Below are positions 24,182-33,435 of a stretch of 64,000 bases of DNA, one piece after another. The DNA is from Streptomyces sp. 840.1 (lineage in GTDB: Bacteria > Actinomycetota > Actinomycetes > Streptomycetales > Streptomycetaceae). Every line of letters starts with the position of its first letter. Position 1 is the first letter of the stretch. The position numbers and the translations under genes were made by a program. Where the stretch lies: contig NZ_RJUU01000001.1 of the NCBI RefSeq assembly GCF_003751445.1, positions 1,121,001 to 1,185,000 on the forward strand, read 5' to 3'. Under the pieces are notes generated by a model. The model was not told the DNA's origin. It ran no database searches and saw only the letters and a program-made list of their open reading frames with translations.

Positions 24182-24751
24182 TCACCCCCGCACGCGTGCG
24201 CGCCGCGAGAGCGCCGCACGCAGCACGCGCTGCCCCTCGGCCGACACGTCCAGCACCTGGCGCAGCCCGGCCCCGGCCGGAGCCGCGTCGGCGATGTCCG
24301 CCAGCATCTCCAGGATCCGGGTCTGGCGCGCGTTCTCCCCGGCCAGCAGCGGTCCCGCCCCGCGCGGATCGCCCGCCCGGCACCGCCCCACCAGCCCCGC
24401 CGCGCCGGCGCGTTCGGCGTCGTGGCCGAGGTGGATCTCCAGGGCCAGCACCGAGCAGTCGTCGGCCCAGTCGCGCAGCCCGGCGCCCGCCCGGTCCGCA
24501 GGCGCCTCGCCGAGCAGTGCGCGGATCCGCCGGACGGCCGTGTCCGGGCCGGGCAGTGCGTCCAGCGCCGCCCGCGCCTCGGCCAGCCGGTCCGCCCAGG
24601 CCGCCCGGTCCGCGCAGCCGGCCCAGAGCGGGCGCAGCGGGTCGGGGTCGGCGCCCTCGGCGGGCTGCGGCAGGCAGCGGTCGAGGCAGGCGGCCCCGCT
24701 CGCGGCCAGGGCCCGCTCGTCGGCGGCGGCGATCAGTTCCAGCAGGCTCAT
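24182..24751 (-). CDS. Hypothetical protein, Ala/Arg-rich, helical
   Basis: A 189-residue protein of no family I recognise. It is acidic-helical throughout (LLELIAAADERALAASGAACLDRCLP, then EIHLGHDAERAGAAGLVGRCRAGDP) without membrane segments or a signal peptide. The ATG at 24751 follows GGGAGA; a longer form from 24790 is possible. It is convergent with the TetR gene and stands alone. Codon use is fully typical of the window, so it is likely a real gene. Confidence 0.7.
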   Translation of the reverse strand: MSLLELIAAADERALAASGAACLDRCLPQPAEGADPDPLRPLWAGCADRAAWADRLAEARAALDALPGPDTAVRRIRALLGEAPADRAGAGLRDWADDCSVLALEIHLGHDAERAGAAGLVGRCRAGDPRGAGPLLAGENARQTRILEMLADIADAAPAGAGLRQVLDVSAEGQRVLRAALSRRARVRG

Positions 24752-24902
24752 CGGCAGTCTCCCGTCGGCCCTCCCCATGCCAGGACGCATGGGGACGCAG
24801 CGCTTCCTGTTACCGCGTTCAGCGCCGAATGGCCGAAAATCGTCACTGCGTTCGGCCGAAACCGCTTGCTACCCGCAGGCCGGGCGCTACCGGGAAAAGC
24901 CG

Positions 24903-25715
24903 CTAGAACCGGGCCGTGAGCGGGAACAGGCCGAGGGCGGCCCGCTCGCCCTGCATTCTCGTCAGCTCGCGCACGAACCGGATCGCGAGGATCGCGGCGG
25001 CGATGTCGAGCAGATCGGAGACCATCATCATCGAGGCGGCGTCCATGATCTCCTGCGGCTGCTCGGCCTGGTCGTAGCGCTGGGAGGCGATCCGGCCGAA
25101 CAACAGCGTGGCCACCCAGGCGCCCCACCACTGGTTGATCGGGGCGTGGGAGACCTGGCGCCAGGTGCCGTCGGTGTTGGTCTGCGCGCTGGCGGTCCAG
25201 ATGCCGCCCGCGATCCGGCGCGGCAGCCACAGCCCGGCGACCGGGACGAACCAGCCGCCGATGGCCCAGCCGGGCCGCATCGGCTGGGCGCTCGAGTCGA
25301 AGATCTCGGCGTTCGCCCGGACCCGCCAGAACCACATGATGAAGCCGACGGCGGTGGCGATGGTGGTGAGGAGCTGGAGGACTCCGGCGCCCGCGTAGAA
25401 CAGGTCGGCGCGGTCGGCCTCCGCCTGGTCGATCGCCAGGAAACCGCCGTAGGGGCCGAAGTCGAGGCCGTCGTCGATCAGCGAGCGGAGGTTGAGGTCT
25501 GCGGCCACCGCCAGCAGGTCCGCCCCGATGACCACCAGCAGCAGGACGACGACGGCCTTCGCGAGCCCTTCGGGCGAGCGCAGCCACTGCTGCGGGGCGA
25601 TGAAGGCCGGGGTGGAGGAGGCCCGGGTCCTGGCCGGTCCGGCGGTCCGTGCGCAGGGCGCGCACCGTCCGTCGGAGCCGGCCGGCGGTCTGGTGCCGCA
25701 GATGGAGCACAGCAT
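24903..25715 (-). CDS. DUF4328 membrane protein with N-terminal zinc ribbon
   Basis: A 270-residue protein beginning with two CxxC pairs (CSICGTRPPAGSDGRCAPC), a likely zinc ribbon, followed by a disordered Thr/Ala/Pro stretch and four membrane helices. The segments IMWFWRVRANAEIF, GWAIGGWFVPVAGLWLPRRIA and WWGAWV are the signature of DUF4328 proteins, which are abundant in Streptomyces and have no known function. The ATG at 25715 is chosen because the cysteine pair begins immediately after it and the upstream sequence is G-rich. Confidence 0.85.
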   Translation of the reverse strand: MLCSICGTRPPAGSDGRCAPCARTAGPARTRASSTPAFIAPQQWLRSPEGLAKAVVVLLLVVIGADLLAVAADLNLRSLIDDGLDFGPYGGFLAIDQAEADRADLFYAGAGVLQLLTTIATAVGFIMWFWRVRANAEIFDSSAQPMRPGWAIGGWFVPVAGLWLPRRIAGGIWTASAQTNTDGTWRQVSHAPINQWWGAWVATLLFGRIASQRYDQAEQPQEIMDAASMMMVSDLLDIAAAILAIRFVRELTRMQGERAALGLFPLTARF

Positions 25716-25899
25716 GGAGCAACCCCCCAGGGTTGTGGGCGCGCGGAGATCCCGGGCGCGGACGAGAGCGGATGGCCGAGGCCGCGCGCTCCTCCCCAAG
25801 TGCGCGCGACCTCCGGAACCTAGCCCCAGGTCACCGCCCTGTCCACATAAAAACCACAGGTCCCCCACGAGCTCCCCGCACACCGGCGCCGGTGCGTGC

Positions 25900-27507
25900 T
25901 CAGCCCTTGTCGATCTCCCCGGCCAGCTTCCGGAATCCGTCCCAGCTCAGCTTCGGCTTCCCCGGGTCCCACAGCTTCTGGGACGTCGCACGCAGCGGCA
26001 TCCGGATGCCCTGCGCGACCTGAGCGGCGGTCTGGGCGTTCGGCAGGTCGCCCCAGACGGCGAAGCGGCCGCCGAGGATCTGGTGCGAGTAGCGGGCCGG
26101 GACGGGGGTGGTGCCGCGCATGACGAGGGGGGTCCACTGCTCGTAGATCCGCTTGCCGGTGGGGTAGACGAAGTCGTTGGGCTGGCCGAGTACGTAGTAG
26201 AGGAACTCGTCGTTGAGGTTCAGCACCTTGCGGCCCTCGCGCAGGTACTCGTCCGGCTGCCGGGCCCCGTACTCCTTGCCCGTCCAGTACTCGATCTCGA
26301 TGTTCTTCCCGGCCTTGACGACGCCGTCGCGGAAGAGGCCGTCGTTCCACGCCTTGGGCTGCTTTCCGTGCGGGCGGACCACCGCCGCGCGGTCGTTGAG
26401 CCAGCCGGTGGCGAGGTCCTCGATCCCGGCCTGCGGCCCGTACTTGCGCACGGCGGCGCGCTGCAGCTGGGGATAGGAGGCGGCGGGGTCCCGCGCCAGC
26501 AGGGCGAGGTACTCGTCGGCGCCCAGGTGCCAGTAGGAGCCGGGGAAGAGCTCGGTGTACTCACCGAGGAGCTCGTCGATGAGCTTCGCCGCGCCGGGCT
26601 TGGAGATGTCGAGCGATCCGGCCGAGGCGACGCCCGACACGTTGCGCAGCTGGAGGTCGGGGTGGGCGCGCAGGACCGCGCCGAGGTGGCCCGGGGAGTC
26701 GATCTCCGGGACGACCTGGATGTGCAGCTTGCCGGCCAGGGCGACGATCTTCCGGACCTGCGCCTTGGTCAGGTGCTCGGGCGACACGATCTCGGGGTGG
26801 GTGTCGGACTGGACGCGGAAGGCCTGGTCGTCGGAGAAGTGCAGGCCGAGCTGGTTGAGCTTGAGGTCGGCCATGTCGCGCAGCCGGTCCTCGATCCAGC
26901 CGACGCTGTAGAACTTGCGCGCGATGTCGAGGTTGAGCCCGCGCTGCGGGCGGTCGGGGCGGTCGCGCACCTCGCCCTCGGGCATGATTCCGTCGGCCCG
27001 CACCGACTGCTTGAGGGTGCGGGTCCCGTAGAAGACGCCCGCCTGGCCGGGCCCGCTGATCGTGACGCGGCCGTCGTGGGTCTTCAGCGTGTACGACTCC
27101 GGCCCGCCTTCGGCCGTCGGGGTGAGGGCCAGTTCCACATCGCCGGCCCGCGCCGCCTTCTCGCCCCGGTAGGCGATCTTCAGCTCGCCCGCGAGCAGCC
27201 GCCCCTCGTCGTCGAGCGCCTTGCTGCCGCCGGCGATCACCACCGCGCTGTCCTTGCCCGGCCGCCAGCCGGGGCCGTGGGCGGGGGTGTGCTCGCGTAC
27301 GGCGGGGATGGCGCGGGGCGTCTTGGAGAGCGGGTAGCTCCGGGTCGGGGAGGGGGTGGGGGCGGCGGACGTGGCCTTGGGCGAGGTCTGGGAGTCGGAC
27401 CTGTGTGCGGGGTCGGAGCTGTCGGGCCACAGGACGACGGTGAGCGTCACCGCGGCGGCCGCGGTGACGGCCGCTCCGGCCGCGAGGGCGCCGCGTGAGA
27501 GCGACAT
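25900..27507 (-). CDS. Beta-N-acetylhexosaminidase (GH20), membrane-anchored or secreted
   Basis: A 535-residue glycoside hydrolase family 20 enzyme. An N-terminal hydrophobic segment (AAVTAAAAVTLTVVLW) acts as signal or anchor, followed by a Ser/Thr/Pro linker, a GH20b domain and the catalytic TIM barrel. The barrel shows RGLNLDIARKFYSVGWI, QVVPEIDSPGHLGAV and the catalytic Asp-Glu pair in WHLGADEYL. It releases terminal N-acetylglucosamine from chitin fragments or glycans outside the cell by substrate-assisted catalysis. The start at 27507 follows GGAGG. It stands alone on the minus strand. Confidence 0.93.
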   Translation of the reverse strand: MSLSRGALAAGAAVTAAAAVTLTVVLWPDSSDPAHRSDSQTSPKATSAAPTPSPTRSYPLSKTPRAIPAVREHTPAHGPGWRPGKDSAVVIAGGSKALDDEGRLLAGELKIAYRGEKAARAGDVELALTPTAEGGPESYTLKTHDGRVTISGPGQAGVFYGTRTLKQSVRADGIMPEGEVRDRPDRPQRGLNLDIARKFYSVGWIEDRLRDMADLKLNQLGLHFSDDQAFRVQSDTHPEIVSPEHLTKAQVRKIVALAGKLHIQVVPEIDSPGHLGAVLRAHPDLQLRNVSGVASAGSLDISKPGAAKLIDELLGEYTELFPGSYWHLGADEYLALLARDPAASYPQLQRAAVRKYGPQAGIEDLATGWLNDRAAVVRPHGKQPKAWNDGLFRDGVVKAGKNIEIEYWTGKEYGARQPDEYLREGRKVLNLNDEFLYYVLGQPNDFVYPTGKRIYEQWTPLVMRGTTPVPARYSHQILGGRFAVWGDLPNAQTAAQVAQGIRMPLRATSQKLWDPGKPKLSWDGFRKLAGEIDKG

Positions 27508-27844
27508 CGGTCAGAAACCTCCGGTTTTAGTGGGAAAGAGAGCAGAAGTAAGGAGATAGCCGGGCATTCTCCTCGCTGTTTCGTGCATCAGTCGTTCCGA
27601 AACTCTCCGGTCCGCTCTCCCGTCCGGGTGAAATTCGTACATCCGCCGGACGGCCGTTGCCCGGACTCGCTAGCTTTGAGGCACATTCGTCTCTCCCTTC
27701 ACCCTGCATCCACCTGGTCACACCGATCCCTCCCCACTCCAGGTTCACAGATGCCGCTGATTCGAGGAGCCCACGCTGTCCAGGTCCAGCGAGTCCCACG
27801 CCGGCCTGCCGGAGCAACCGCGCCGGCCCGTCCGGCGGGCCGCC

Positions 27845-28354
27845 GTGCCCGTACAGAGCTGCGGGCCCGCACCCGGCCGGCCCTGCTCGCACGCCCCGGG
27901 CCTGCACCGTCTCAACGCCGCGCCGGCCGCCGACGTCGAGGCCGCCCTGCTCGACTGCTTCGGCAGCCGCCGCTGGGCGCAGCGGCTGGCCGCCCACCGC
28001 CCCTACCCGGACCTGGACGCGCTGCTCGCCGCCGCCGACGAGGCGGGCTACGACCTGTCCCTCACCGACCGCGCCGAGGCGCTCGCCGTCGAGGCCTCCC
28101 CGGCCCTGGCGCCCGACGCGGCACCCTCCGCCCACCTCGCGCTGGCCGCCGCGCACGCCGCGTACGAGAGCCGCTTCGGCCACGTCTTCGTCATCTGCCT
28201 CGACGGCGTCCGGCCCGCCGAGCACCCCGACCAGGTGCTGGCCGGCATCCGGGCGAGGCTTGCCCACGACCCCGACCAGGAGCGCGTGGTGACGGCGGAC
28301 GAGATGCGGCGACTCGCCCGGGGCCGCATCATCGGGCTGGTATCGAGTCAGTAA
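27845..28354 (+). CDS. uraD: 2-oxo-4-hydroxy-4-carboxy-5-ureidoimidazoline (OHCU) decarboxylase
   Basis: About 169 residues with the OHCU decarboxylase pattern: LHRLNAAPAADVEAALLDCFGSRRWAQRLAAHRPYPDLDALLAAAD near the N-terminus and the conserved YESRFGHVFVICLDG motif. It catalyses the last step of urate conversion to S-allantoin. The GTG at 27845 is the first standard start, but an in-frame CTG at 27776 has a better RBS (GAGGAG with a 6-nt gap) and would add 23 residues. No other purine-catabolism genes are adjacent. Confidence 0.88.
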   Translation: MPVQSCGPAPGRPCSHAPGLHRLNAAPAADVEAALLDCFGSRRWAQRLAAHRPYPDLDALLAAADEAGYDLSLTDRAEALAVEASPALAPDAAPSAHLALAAAHAAYESRFGHVFVICLDGVRPAEHPDQVLAGIRARLAHDPDQERVVTADEMRRLARGRIIGLVSSQ

Positions 28355-28584
28355 CGGGTTACCGGCCGGCCGGGAGGGCCCCGCCCCGGGAAGTGGCCTG
28401 TCCCCGGGCCCTGCCTAGGCCGTACGTGCCTGATTGATTGCCACTTTGATCACACCAGAGGCCCCGGCGCGAACGAACCGACAAACCGTCGCTACGATGG
28501 CCGGGGCCGGTGGACCGTACCCGGCCGGGTCAGACCGACAGTCAAGCCGGCCGACCCCAATCCCCGCTCCCGGAGGGTTCTTCC

Positions 28585-28965
28585 GTGCCGGCTGGAACGC
28601 TGTACCGCGGCCGGGAAGGCATGTGGTCCTGGGTGGCTCATCGAGTCACCGGTGTCCTCATTTTCTTCTTCCTGTTCGTACACGTCCTGGACACCGCTCT
28701 CGTCCGTGTCTCCCCCGAGGCCTACGACGAGGTCGTGGCCACGTACAAGACATGGCCCGTCGCGCTCCTTGAATACGGCCTCGTGGCCGCGATTCTCTTC
28801 CATGCGCTGAACGGTCTCCGCATCATCGCTGTGGACTTCTGGGCCAAGGGCCCGCGACTCCAGAAGCAGATGCTCTGGACCGTGCTGGGCATCTGGATCG
28901 TGCTCATGGTCGGGGCCCTGTACCCCGTCCTCGGCCACGCCGTCCGTTCCATCTTCGGGAGCTGA
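28585..28965 (+). CDS. sdhC: Succinate dehydrogenase cytochrome b556 subunit
   Basis: A 126-residue membrane anchor with three helices and the SdhC signature WSWVAHRVTGVLIFFFLFVHVLDTA, which supplies the His residues for haem and quinone sites, and FHALNGLRIIAVDF. The GTG at 28585 preceded by CGGAGGG is preferred to the longer frame. It is the first of four sdh genes (C, D, A, B) with gaps of 5, 30 and -1 bp, so the whole complex II is one operon. Confidence 0.96.
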   Translation: MPAGTLYRGREGMWSWVAHRVTGVLIFFFLFVHVLDTALVRVSPEAYDEVVATYKTWPVALLEYGLVAAILFHALNGLRIIAVDFWAKGPRLQKQMLWTVLGIWIVLMVGALYPVLGHAVRSIFGS

Positions 28966-28970
28966 GGCCC

Positions 28971-29444
28971 ATGTCCACCGAGACTTCCGCGATCGGCGCA
29001 GTCGAAGGCGTCAGCCTCTACGATGTCGACAATCCGGCCCCCGTGATCGAGCCCCCGCGTACGCGGACCGGCAAGACGCCCAAGGGGTCGCGCACCAACT
29101 TCGAGATGTACGCCTGGCTCTTCATGCGCCTGTCGGGCATCGTCCTGGTCGTCCTGGTCATCGGCCACCTGCTGATCCAGCTGGTGCTGGACGGCGGCGT
29201 CTCCAAGGTCGGCTTCGCCTTCGTGGCCGGCCGCTGGGCCTCGCCGTTCTGGCAGATGTGGGACCTGGCGATGCTGTGGCTCGCCATGCTGCACGGTGCC
29301 AACGGTCTCCGTACGGTCATCAACGACTACGCCGAACGGGACAACACCCGCTTCTGGCTGAAGATGCTGCTGTACACCGCCACGGTGTTCACCGTCCTGC
29401 TGGGCACGCTGGTGATCTTCACCTTCGACCCGAACATCCGCTAG
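28971..29444 (+). CDS. sdhD: Succinate dehydrogenase hydrophobic membrane anchor subunit
   Basis: A 157-residue protein with a polar N-terminal tail of about 45 residues and three membrane helices (LFMRLSGIVLVVLVIGHLLIQLV, WDLAMLWLAMLHGANGLRTVIND, FWLKMLLYTATVFTVLLGTLVIF). The His residues in VIGHLL and MLHGANG are the likely haem ligands. It pairs with SdhC to anchor the catalytic subunits and bind menaquinone. It starts 5 bp after sdhC. Confidence 0.95.
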   Translation: MSTETSAIGAVEGVSLYDVDNPAPVIEPPRTRTGKTPKGSRTNFEMYAWLFMRLSGIVLVVLVIGHLLIQLVLDGGVSKVGFAFVAGRWASPFWQMWDLAMLWLAMLHGANGLRTVINDYAERDNTRFWLKMLLYTATVFTVLLGTLVIFTFDPNIR

Positions 29445-29474
29445 GCGCCGGGCCCGAAGGACCAGAGGTAAACC

Positions 29475-31229
29475 ATGCAGATCCACAAGTACGACACCGT
29501 CATCGTCGGCGCCGGCGGCGCCGGCATGCGCGCGGCCATCGAGTCGACCAAGCGCAGCCGCACCGCCGTGCTGACCAAGCTCTATCCCACCCGCTCCCAC
29601 ACGGGCGCGGCGCAGGGCGGCATGGCCGCGGCGCTCGCCAACGTGGAGGAGGACAACTGGGAGTGGCACACCTTCGACACGATCAAGGGCGGCGACTACC
29701 TGGTCGACCAGGACGCCGCCGAGATCCTGGCGAAGGAGGCCATCGACTCCGTTCTCGACCTGGAGAAGATGGGCCTGCCGTTCAACCGCACGCCCGAGGG
29801 CAAGATCGACCAGCGCCGTTTCGGCGGCCACAGCCGTAACCACGGCGAGGCCCCGGTCCGCCGGTCCTGCTACGCCTCGGACCGCACCGGCCACATGATC
29901 CTCCAGACGCTGTACCAGAACTGCGTCAAGGAGGGTGTGGAGTTCTTCAACGAGTTCTACGTCCTGGACCTGCTGCTCCAGGAGGTGGACGGGGTCAAGA
30001 AGTCGGCCGGCGTCGTCGCGTACGAGCTGGCGACCGGCGAGATCCACGTCTTCCAGGCGAAGTCGATCATCTTCGCCTCCGGTGGCACCGGCAAGTTCTT
30101 CAAGGTGACGTCGAACGCGCACACCCTGACCGGTGACGGCCAGGCCGCCGCGTACCGCCGCGGTCTGCCGCTGGAGGACATGGAGTTCTTCCAGTTCCAC
30201 CCGACGGGCATCTGGCGCATGGGCATCCTGCTGACGGAGGGCGCCCGCGGTGAGGGCGGCATCCTCCGCAACAAGGACGGCGAGCGCTTCATGGAGAAGT
30301 ACGCGCCCGTCATGAAGGACCTCGCGTCCCGTGACGTCGTCTCCCGCTCCATCTACACGGAGATCCGCGAGGGCCGGGGCTGCGGTCCCGAGGGCGACCA
30401 CGTCTACCTCGACCTGACGCACCTCCCGCCGGAGCAGCTGGACGCCAAGCTCCCGGACATCACGGAGTTCGCGCGTACGTACCTCGGCATCGAGCCCTAC
30501 ACGGACCCGATCCCGATCCAGCCGACCGCGCACTACGCCATGGGCGGCATCCCGACTAACGTCGAGGGCGAGGTGCTGGCCGACAACACCACCGTCGTCC
30601 CGGGCCTGTACGCCGCCGGCGAGGTCGCCTGTGTCTCCGTGCACGGCGCCAACCGCCTCGGCACCAACTCGCTGCTCGACATCAACGTCTTCGGACGCCG
30701 GTCGGGCATCGCCGCCGCCGAGTACTCCGCGAAGAACGACTACGTCGAGCTTCCCGAGAACCCGGCGCAGATGGTCATCGACCAGGTCGAGCGGCTGCGC
30801 AACTCCACGGGCACCGAGCGCGTCTCGGCGATCCGCCTGGAGCTGCAGGAGTGCATGGACGCCAACGTGATGGTGTTCCGCACCGAGCAGACCATCAAGA
30901 CCGCGGTCGACAAGATCGCGGAGCTGCGCGAGCGCTACCTCAACGTGTCCATCCAGGACAAGGGCAAGCGGTTCAACACGGACCTGCTGGAGGCCGTCGA
31001 GCTGGGCAACCTGCTGGACCTCGCGGAGGTCATGGCGACCTCAGCGCTGGCCCGCAAGGAGTCCCGCGGCGGTCACTACCGCGAGGACTACCCGAACCGC
31101 GACGACGTCAACTTCATGCGCCACACCATGGCGTACCGCGAGGTCGCAGACGACGGCACCGAGTCGATCCGGCTGGACTACAAGCCGGTCGTCCAGACCC
31201 GCTACCAGCCGATGGAGCGTAAGTACTGA
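29475..31229 (+). CDS. sdhA: Succinate dehydrogenase flavoprotein subunit
   Basis: A 584-residue flavoprotein. FAD-binding [12 protein letters not shown] (residues 9-20), the covalent-flavin His42 in [11 protein letters not shown], the active-site Arg/His regions FHPTGIW and the [22 protein letters not shown] segment are all intact, and the C-terminal [15 protein letters not shown] is typical. It oxidises succinate to fumarate in the TCA cycle. GGTAAACC precedes the ATG with AGAGG further upstream. The stop overlaps the sdhB start by one base. Confidence 0.97.
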   Translation: MQIHKYDTVIVGAGGAGMRAAIESTKRSRTAVLTKLYPTRSHTGAAQGGMAAALANVEEDNWEWHTFDTIKGGDYLVDQDAAEILAKEAIDSVLDLEKMGLPFNRTPEGKIDQRRFGGHSRNHGEAPVRRSCYASDRTGHMILQTLYQNCVKEGVEFFNEFYVLDLLLQEVDGVKKSAGVVAYELATGEIHVFQAKSIIFASGGTGKFFKVTSNAHTLTGDGQAAAYRRGLPLEDMEFFQFHPTGIWRMGILLTEGARGEGGILRNKDGERFMEKYAPVMKDLASRDVVSRSIYTEIREGRGCGPEGDHVYLDLTHLPPEQLDAKLPDITEFARTYLGIEPYTDPIPIQPTAHYAMGGIPTNVEGEVLADNTTVVPGLYAAGEVACVSVHGANRLGTNSLLDINVFGRRSGIAAAEYSAKNDYVELPENPAQMVIDQVERLRNSTGTERVSAIRLELQECMDANVMVFRTEQTIKTAVDKIAELRERYLNVSIQDKGKRFNTDLLEAVELGNLLDLAEVMATSALARKESRGGHYREDYPNRDDVNFMRHTMAYREVADDGTESIRLDYKPVVQTRYQPMERKY

Positions 31230-32005
31230 TGGCTACCCCCACGATGGAAAAGGCCGACAAGGTCCCCGAGCCCGAGGCCGGCTTCGCCGACACCCCGTAC
31301 ATCACCGCCACCTTCCGGATCCGCCGGTTCAACCCGGAGGTCTCCGAGGAGTCCGAGTGGCAGGACTTCCAGATCGAGATCGACCCGAAGGAGCGTGTTC
31401 TCGACGCCCTTCACAAGATCAAGTGGGAGACCGACGGAACGCTGACCTTCCGGCGCTCCTGCGCACACGGCATCTGCGGCTCGGACGCGATGCGGATCAA
31501 CGGCAAGAACAGGCTCGCCTGCAAGACGCTGATCAAGGACCTGAGCCCGGAGAAGCCGATCACGGTCGAGGCCATAAAGGGCCTCACGGTCCTCAAGGAC
31601 CTCGTGGTCGACATGGACCCGTTCTTCCAGGCCTACCGCGACGTCATGCCCTTCCTCATCACCAAGGGGAACGAGCCGACCCGCGAGCGTCTGCAGTCCG
31701 CCGAGGACCGCGAGCGCTTCGACGACACCACCAAGTGCATCCTGTGCGCCGCGTGCACGTCCTCGTGCCCGGTGTTCTGGAACGACGGGCAGTACTTCGG
31801 CCCGGCGGCGATCGTCAACGCGCACCGCTTCATCTTCGACTCGCGCGACGAGGGCGGCGAGCAGCGCCTCGAGATCCTCAACGACCGTGACGGGGTGTGG
31901 CGTTGCCGCACCACCTTCAACTGCACGGACGCCTGCCCGCGTGGCATCGAGGTCACCAAGGCGATCCAGGAGGTCAAGCGCGCGCTGATCACGCGTCGCT
32001 TCTGA
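31229..32005 (+). CDS. sdhB: Succinate dehydrogenase iron-sulfur subunit
   Basis: A 258-residue protein with three cluster sites: 2Fe-2S ligands in RRSCAHGICGSDAM and NRLACKTL, the 4Fe-4S motif CILCAACTSSCPVFW, and the later CRTTFNCTDACPRGI group for 3Fe-4S. It carries electrons from SdhA to the quinone site. The ATG shares its A with the TGA of sdhA, giving close translational coupling. It is the last gene of the operon. Confidence 0.97.
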   Translation: MATPTMEKADKVPEPEAGFADTPYITATFRIRRFNPEVSEESEWQDFQIEIDPKERVLDALHKIKWETDGTLTFRRSCAHGICGSDAMRINGKNRLACKTLIKDLSPEKPITVEAIKGLTVLKDLVVDMDPFFQAYRDVMPFLITKGNEPTRERLQSAEDRERFDDTTKCILCAACTSSCPVFWNDGQYFGPAAIVNAHRFIFDSRDEGGEQRLEILNDRDGVWRCRTTFNCTDACPRGIEVTKAIQEVKRALITRRF

Positions 32006-32186
32006 CCTTCCTGCCGCACCGGTAGCATCCAGGGCCCCGTCCTCCGCGCGAACACCGTGCGGGACGGGGCCTCATGGCTGCGCGGCGCGGCCCGCGACGG
32101 TACCGTCGTGCGGAACCGGACACCGGTTCGCCGCCCACGTCGCAGCAGAGCACGGGGGCTCACAGCCCGATCGAGAGCAGGAAACG

Positions 32187-32777
32187 TTGAGCGATCCGAA
32201 TCCGTACGCGGACGACTCATACAAGTGGGGGCCTGCCCAGCAACCCGCAAGCCCGCCCACCATGCCGGACGGCCAGGCATACGGCTATCCGGCCGCCGGA
32301 AACCCGGCACCCGGCTACCAGCAGCCCTTCCAGGACGCGCCGCCCCCGGGTTACGGCTACCCGGCGACCCAGCCGGCGGTGCCCGGCTACGGCTACCCGG
32401 GGCAGCAGGGCATGGTCCCGACGGGCGGCGGCGGCGCGCCGCTGCTGACCATCGGCGACATCACGGTCATGGGCGACTCCATCGTGACGCCGTCCGGGAC
32501 GATGCCCCTCAAGGGTGCCGCGTGGACGGCCACGGACATGTCGCGCACCGAGGAGAAGATCCCCACGGTCGGGATCGTGCTGGCGATCGTCTTCGCCCTG
32601 CTGTGCCTGATCGGTCTGCTCTTCCTGCTGATGAAGGAGAAGAAGACGACCGGGTTCATCCAGGTGTCGGTGACCAGCGGTGGCCGGCACCACTCGACGA
32701 TGATCCCGGCCACGCACCCGGAGACCTTCGCGATGGTGATGTCGCAGATCAACAGCGCCCGCTCGCTGAGCTTCTGA
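32187..32777 (+). CDS. Proline/tyrosine-rich membrane protein
   Basis: A 196-residue protein. The first 80 residues are a low-complexity Pro/Gly/Tyr/Gln region with GYGYPATQP-type repeats. A globular stretch follows (TIGDITVMGDSIVTPSGTMPLKGAAWTATDMSRTEEKIPT), then a membrane helix VGIVLAIVFALLCLIGLLFLLM and a cytoplasmic-type C-terminus. The start is a TTG at 32187 with AGGAAA upstream. It lies 181 bp after sdhB and ends at a strong hairpin. The family is conserved in Streptomyces without known function; the tail resembles that of cell-surface or septation-associated proteins only in general composition. Confidence 0.8.
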   Translation: MSDPNPYADDSYKWGPAQQPASPPTMPDGQAYGYPAAGNPAPGYQQPFQDAPPPGYGYPATQPAVPGYGYPGQQGMVPTGGGGAPLLTIGDITVMGDSIVTPSGTMPLKGAAWTATDMSRTEEKIPTVGIVLAIVFALLCLIGLLFLLMKEKKTTGFIQVSVTSGGRHHSTMIPATHPETFAMVMSQINSARSLSF

Positions 32778-32799
32778 AGTCCGGGCCCGGGGCGCCGGG

Positions 32800-32828
32800 C
32801 GGGCGGGGACCGCGGGGGTCCCCGCCCG
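32800..32828. terminator. Perfect 12-bp hairpin between convergent genes
   Basis: CGGGCGGGGACC and GGTCCCCGCCCG pair perfectly around a 5-nt loop between the end of the membrane protein gene (32777) and the end of the MarR gene (32838), serving both directions. Confidence 0.75.
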
Positions 32829-32837
32829 GGGCCCCGG

Positions 32838-33347
32838 TCAGTCCCAGTGCGCGCCGCCCCGGTCCTCGGCGATCACCATGATCCGCCGCAGCATGGAGTT
32901 GAGCAGGCCGCGCTCCTCCTTGTCCAGGACGTGGAGCAGCCGCTCCTCCTCGTTGCCGAGGAAGTCCATCGCGCCGAGCCAGGTCGAGCGCCCCCGGTCG
33001 GTCAACTCCACGTCCACGCGCCGCCGGTCGGTGGTGGAGGGGGTACGGCGGACGAATCCGCGGCGCTCCAGGGCGTCCAGCCGGCCGGTGACGGAGGCGG
33101 GCGCGAGGTCGAGGTCGGCGGCGAGATCGGACGGGGCGGCCTTGCCGCCGTGCCCGGCGAGTTTGTGCAGCGTGTCGAACTCCTGGCGGTCCAGGTCGAA
33201 GTCGACGAGGGACTGTTCACGCACCCGGCGCAGATGGACGGAGAGCTTCTTCATCCGGGTCACCGCCCCCTCGATGTCCGGGTCGAGTTCGGGAAGCACC
33301 GGCTTCCACCGCTCCACGTGTCCGTCGGTCCAGTCGCGTTGCTCCAT
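32838..33347 (-). CDS. MarR-family transcriptional regulator
   Basis: A 169-residue winged-helix regulator. The DNA-binding region is LDRQEFDTLHKLAGHGGKAAPSDLAADLDLAPASVTGRLDALERRGFVRRTPSTTDRRRVDVELTDRG, with the characteristic DRR wing. The ATG at 33347 is used; a GTG nine bases upstream would add three residues. It is divergent from an MFS gene across 88 bp containing TTCG/CGAA palindromes that overlap the MFS promoter, so it most likely represses the exporter and itself. Confidence 0.9.
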   Translation of the reverse strand: MEQRDWTDGHVERWKPVLPELDPDIEGAVTRMKKLSVHLRRVREQSLVDFDLDRQEFDTLHKLAGHGGKAAPSDLAADLDLAPASVTGRLDALERRGFVRRTPSTTDRRRVDVELTDRGRSTWLGAMDFLGNEEERLLHVLDKEERGLLNSMLRRIMVIAEDRGGAHWD

Positions 33348-33391
33348 GGTCCACACCCTACGCCGAACCCCAACTACCCTTCGGTATCAAA

Positions 33392-33428
33392 TATTTCGTT
33401 GACGAATACTTCGGAAGCGAAATAGATT
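33392..33428. promoter_or_regulatory. MFS promoter with overlapping MarR operator
   Basis: TTGACG (33399-33404) and TAGATT (33423-33428) form a sigma-70-type promoter with an 18-bp spacer, ending about 8 bp before the MFS ATG, so the transcript is probably leaderless. TATTTCG (33392-33398) and CGAAATA (33418-33424) are perfect inverted arms around it, with a nested CGAATACTTCG palindrome inside. Confidence 0.65.
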
Positions 33429-33435
33429 CCGCGCC

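Noticed and set aside
28722..30644. Minus-strand open frame of 640 codons opposite sdhD/sdhA
   Set aside because: Antisense shadow of the strongly conserved succinate dehydrogenase genes; no start signal and no recognisable domain.
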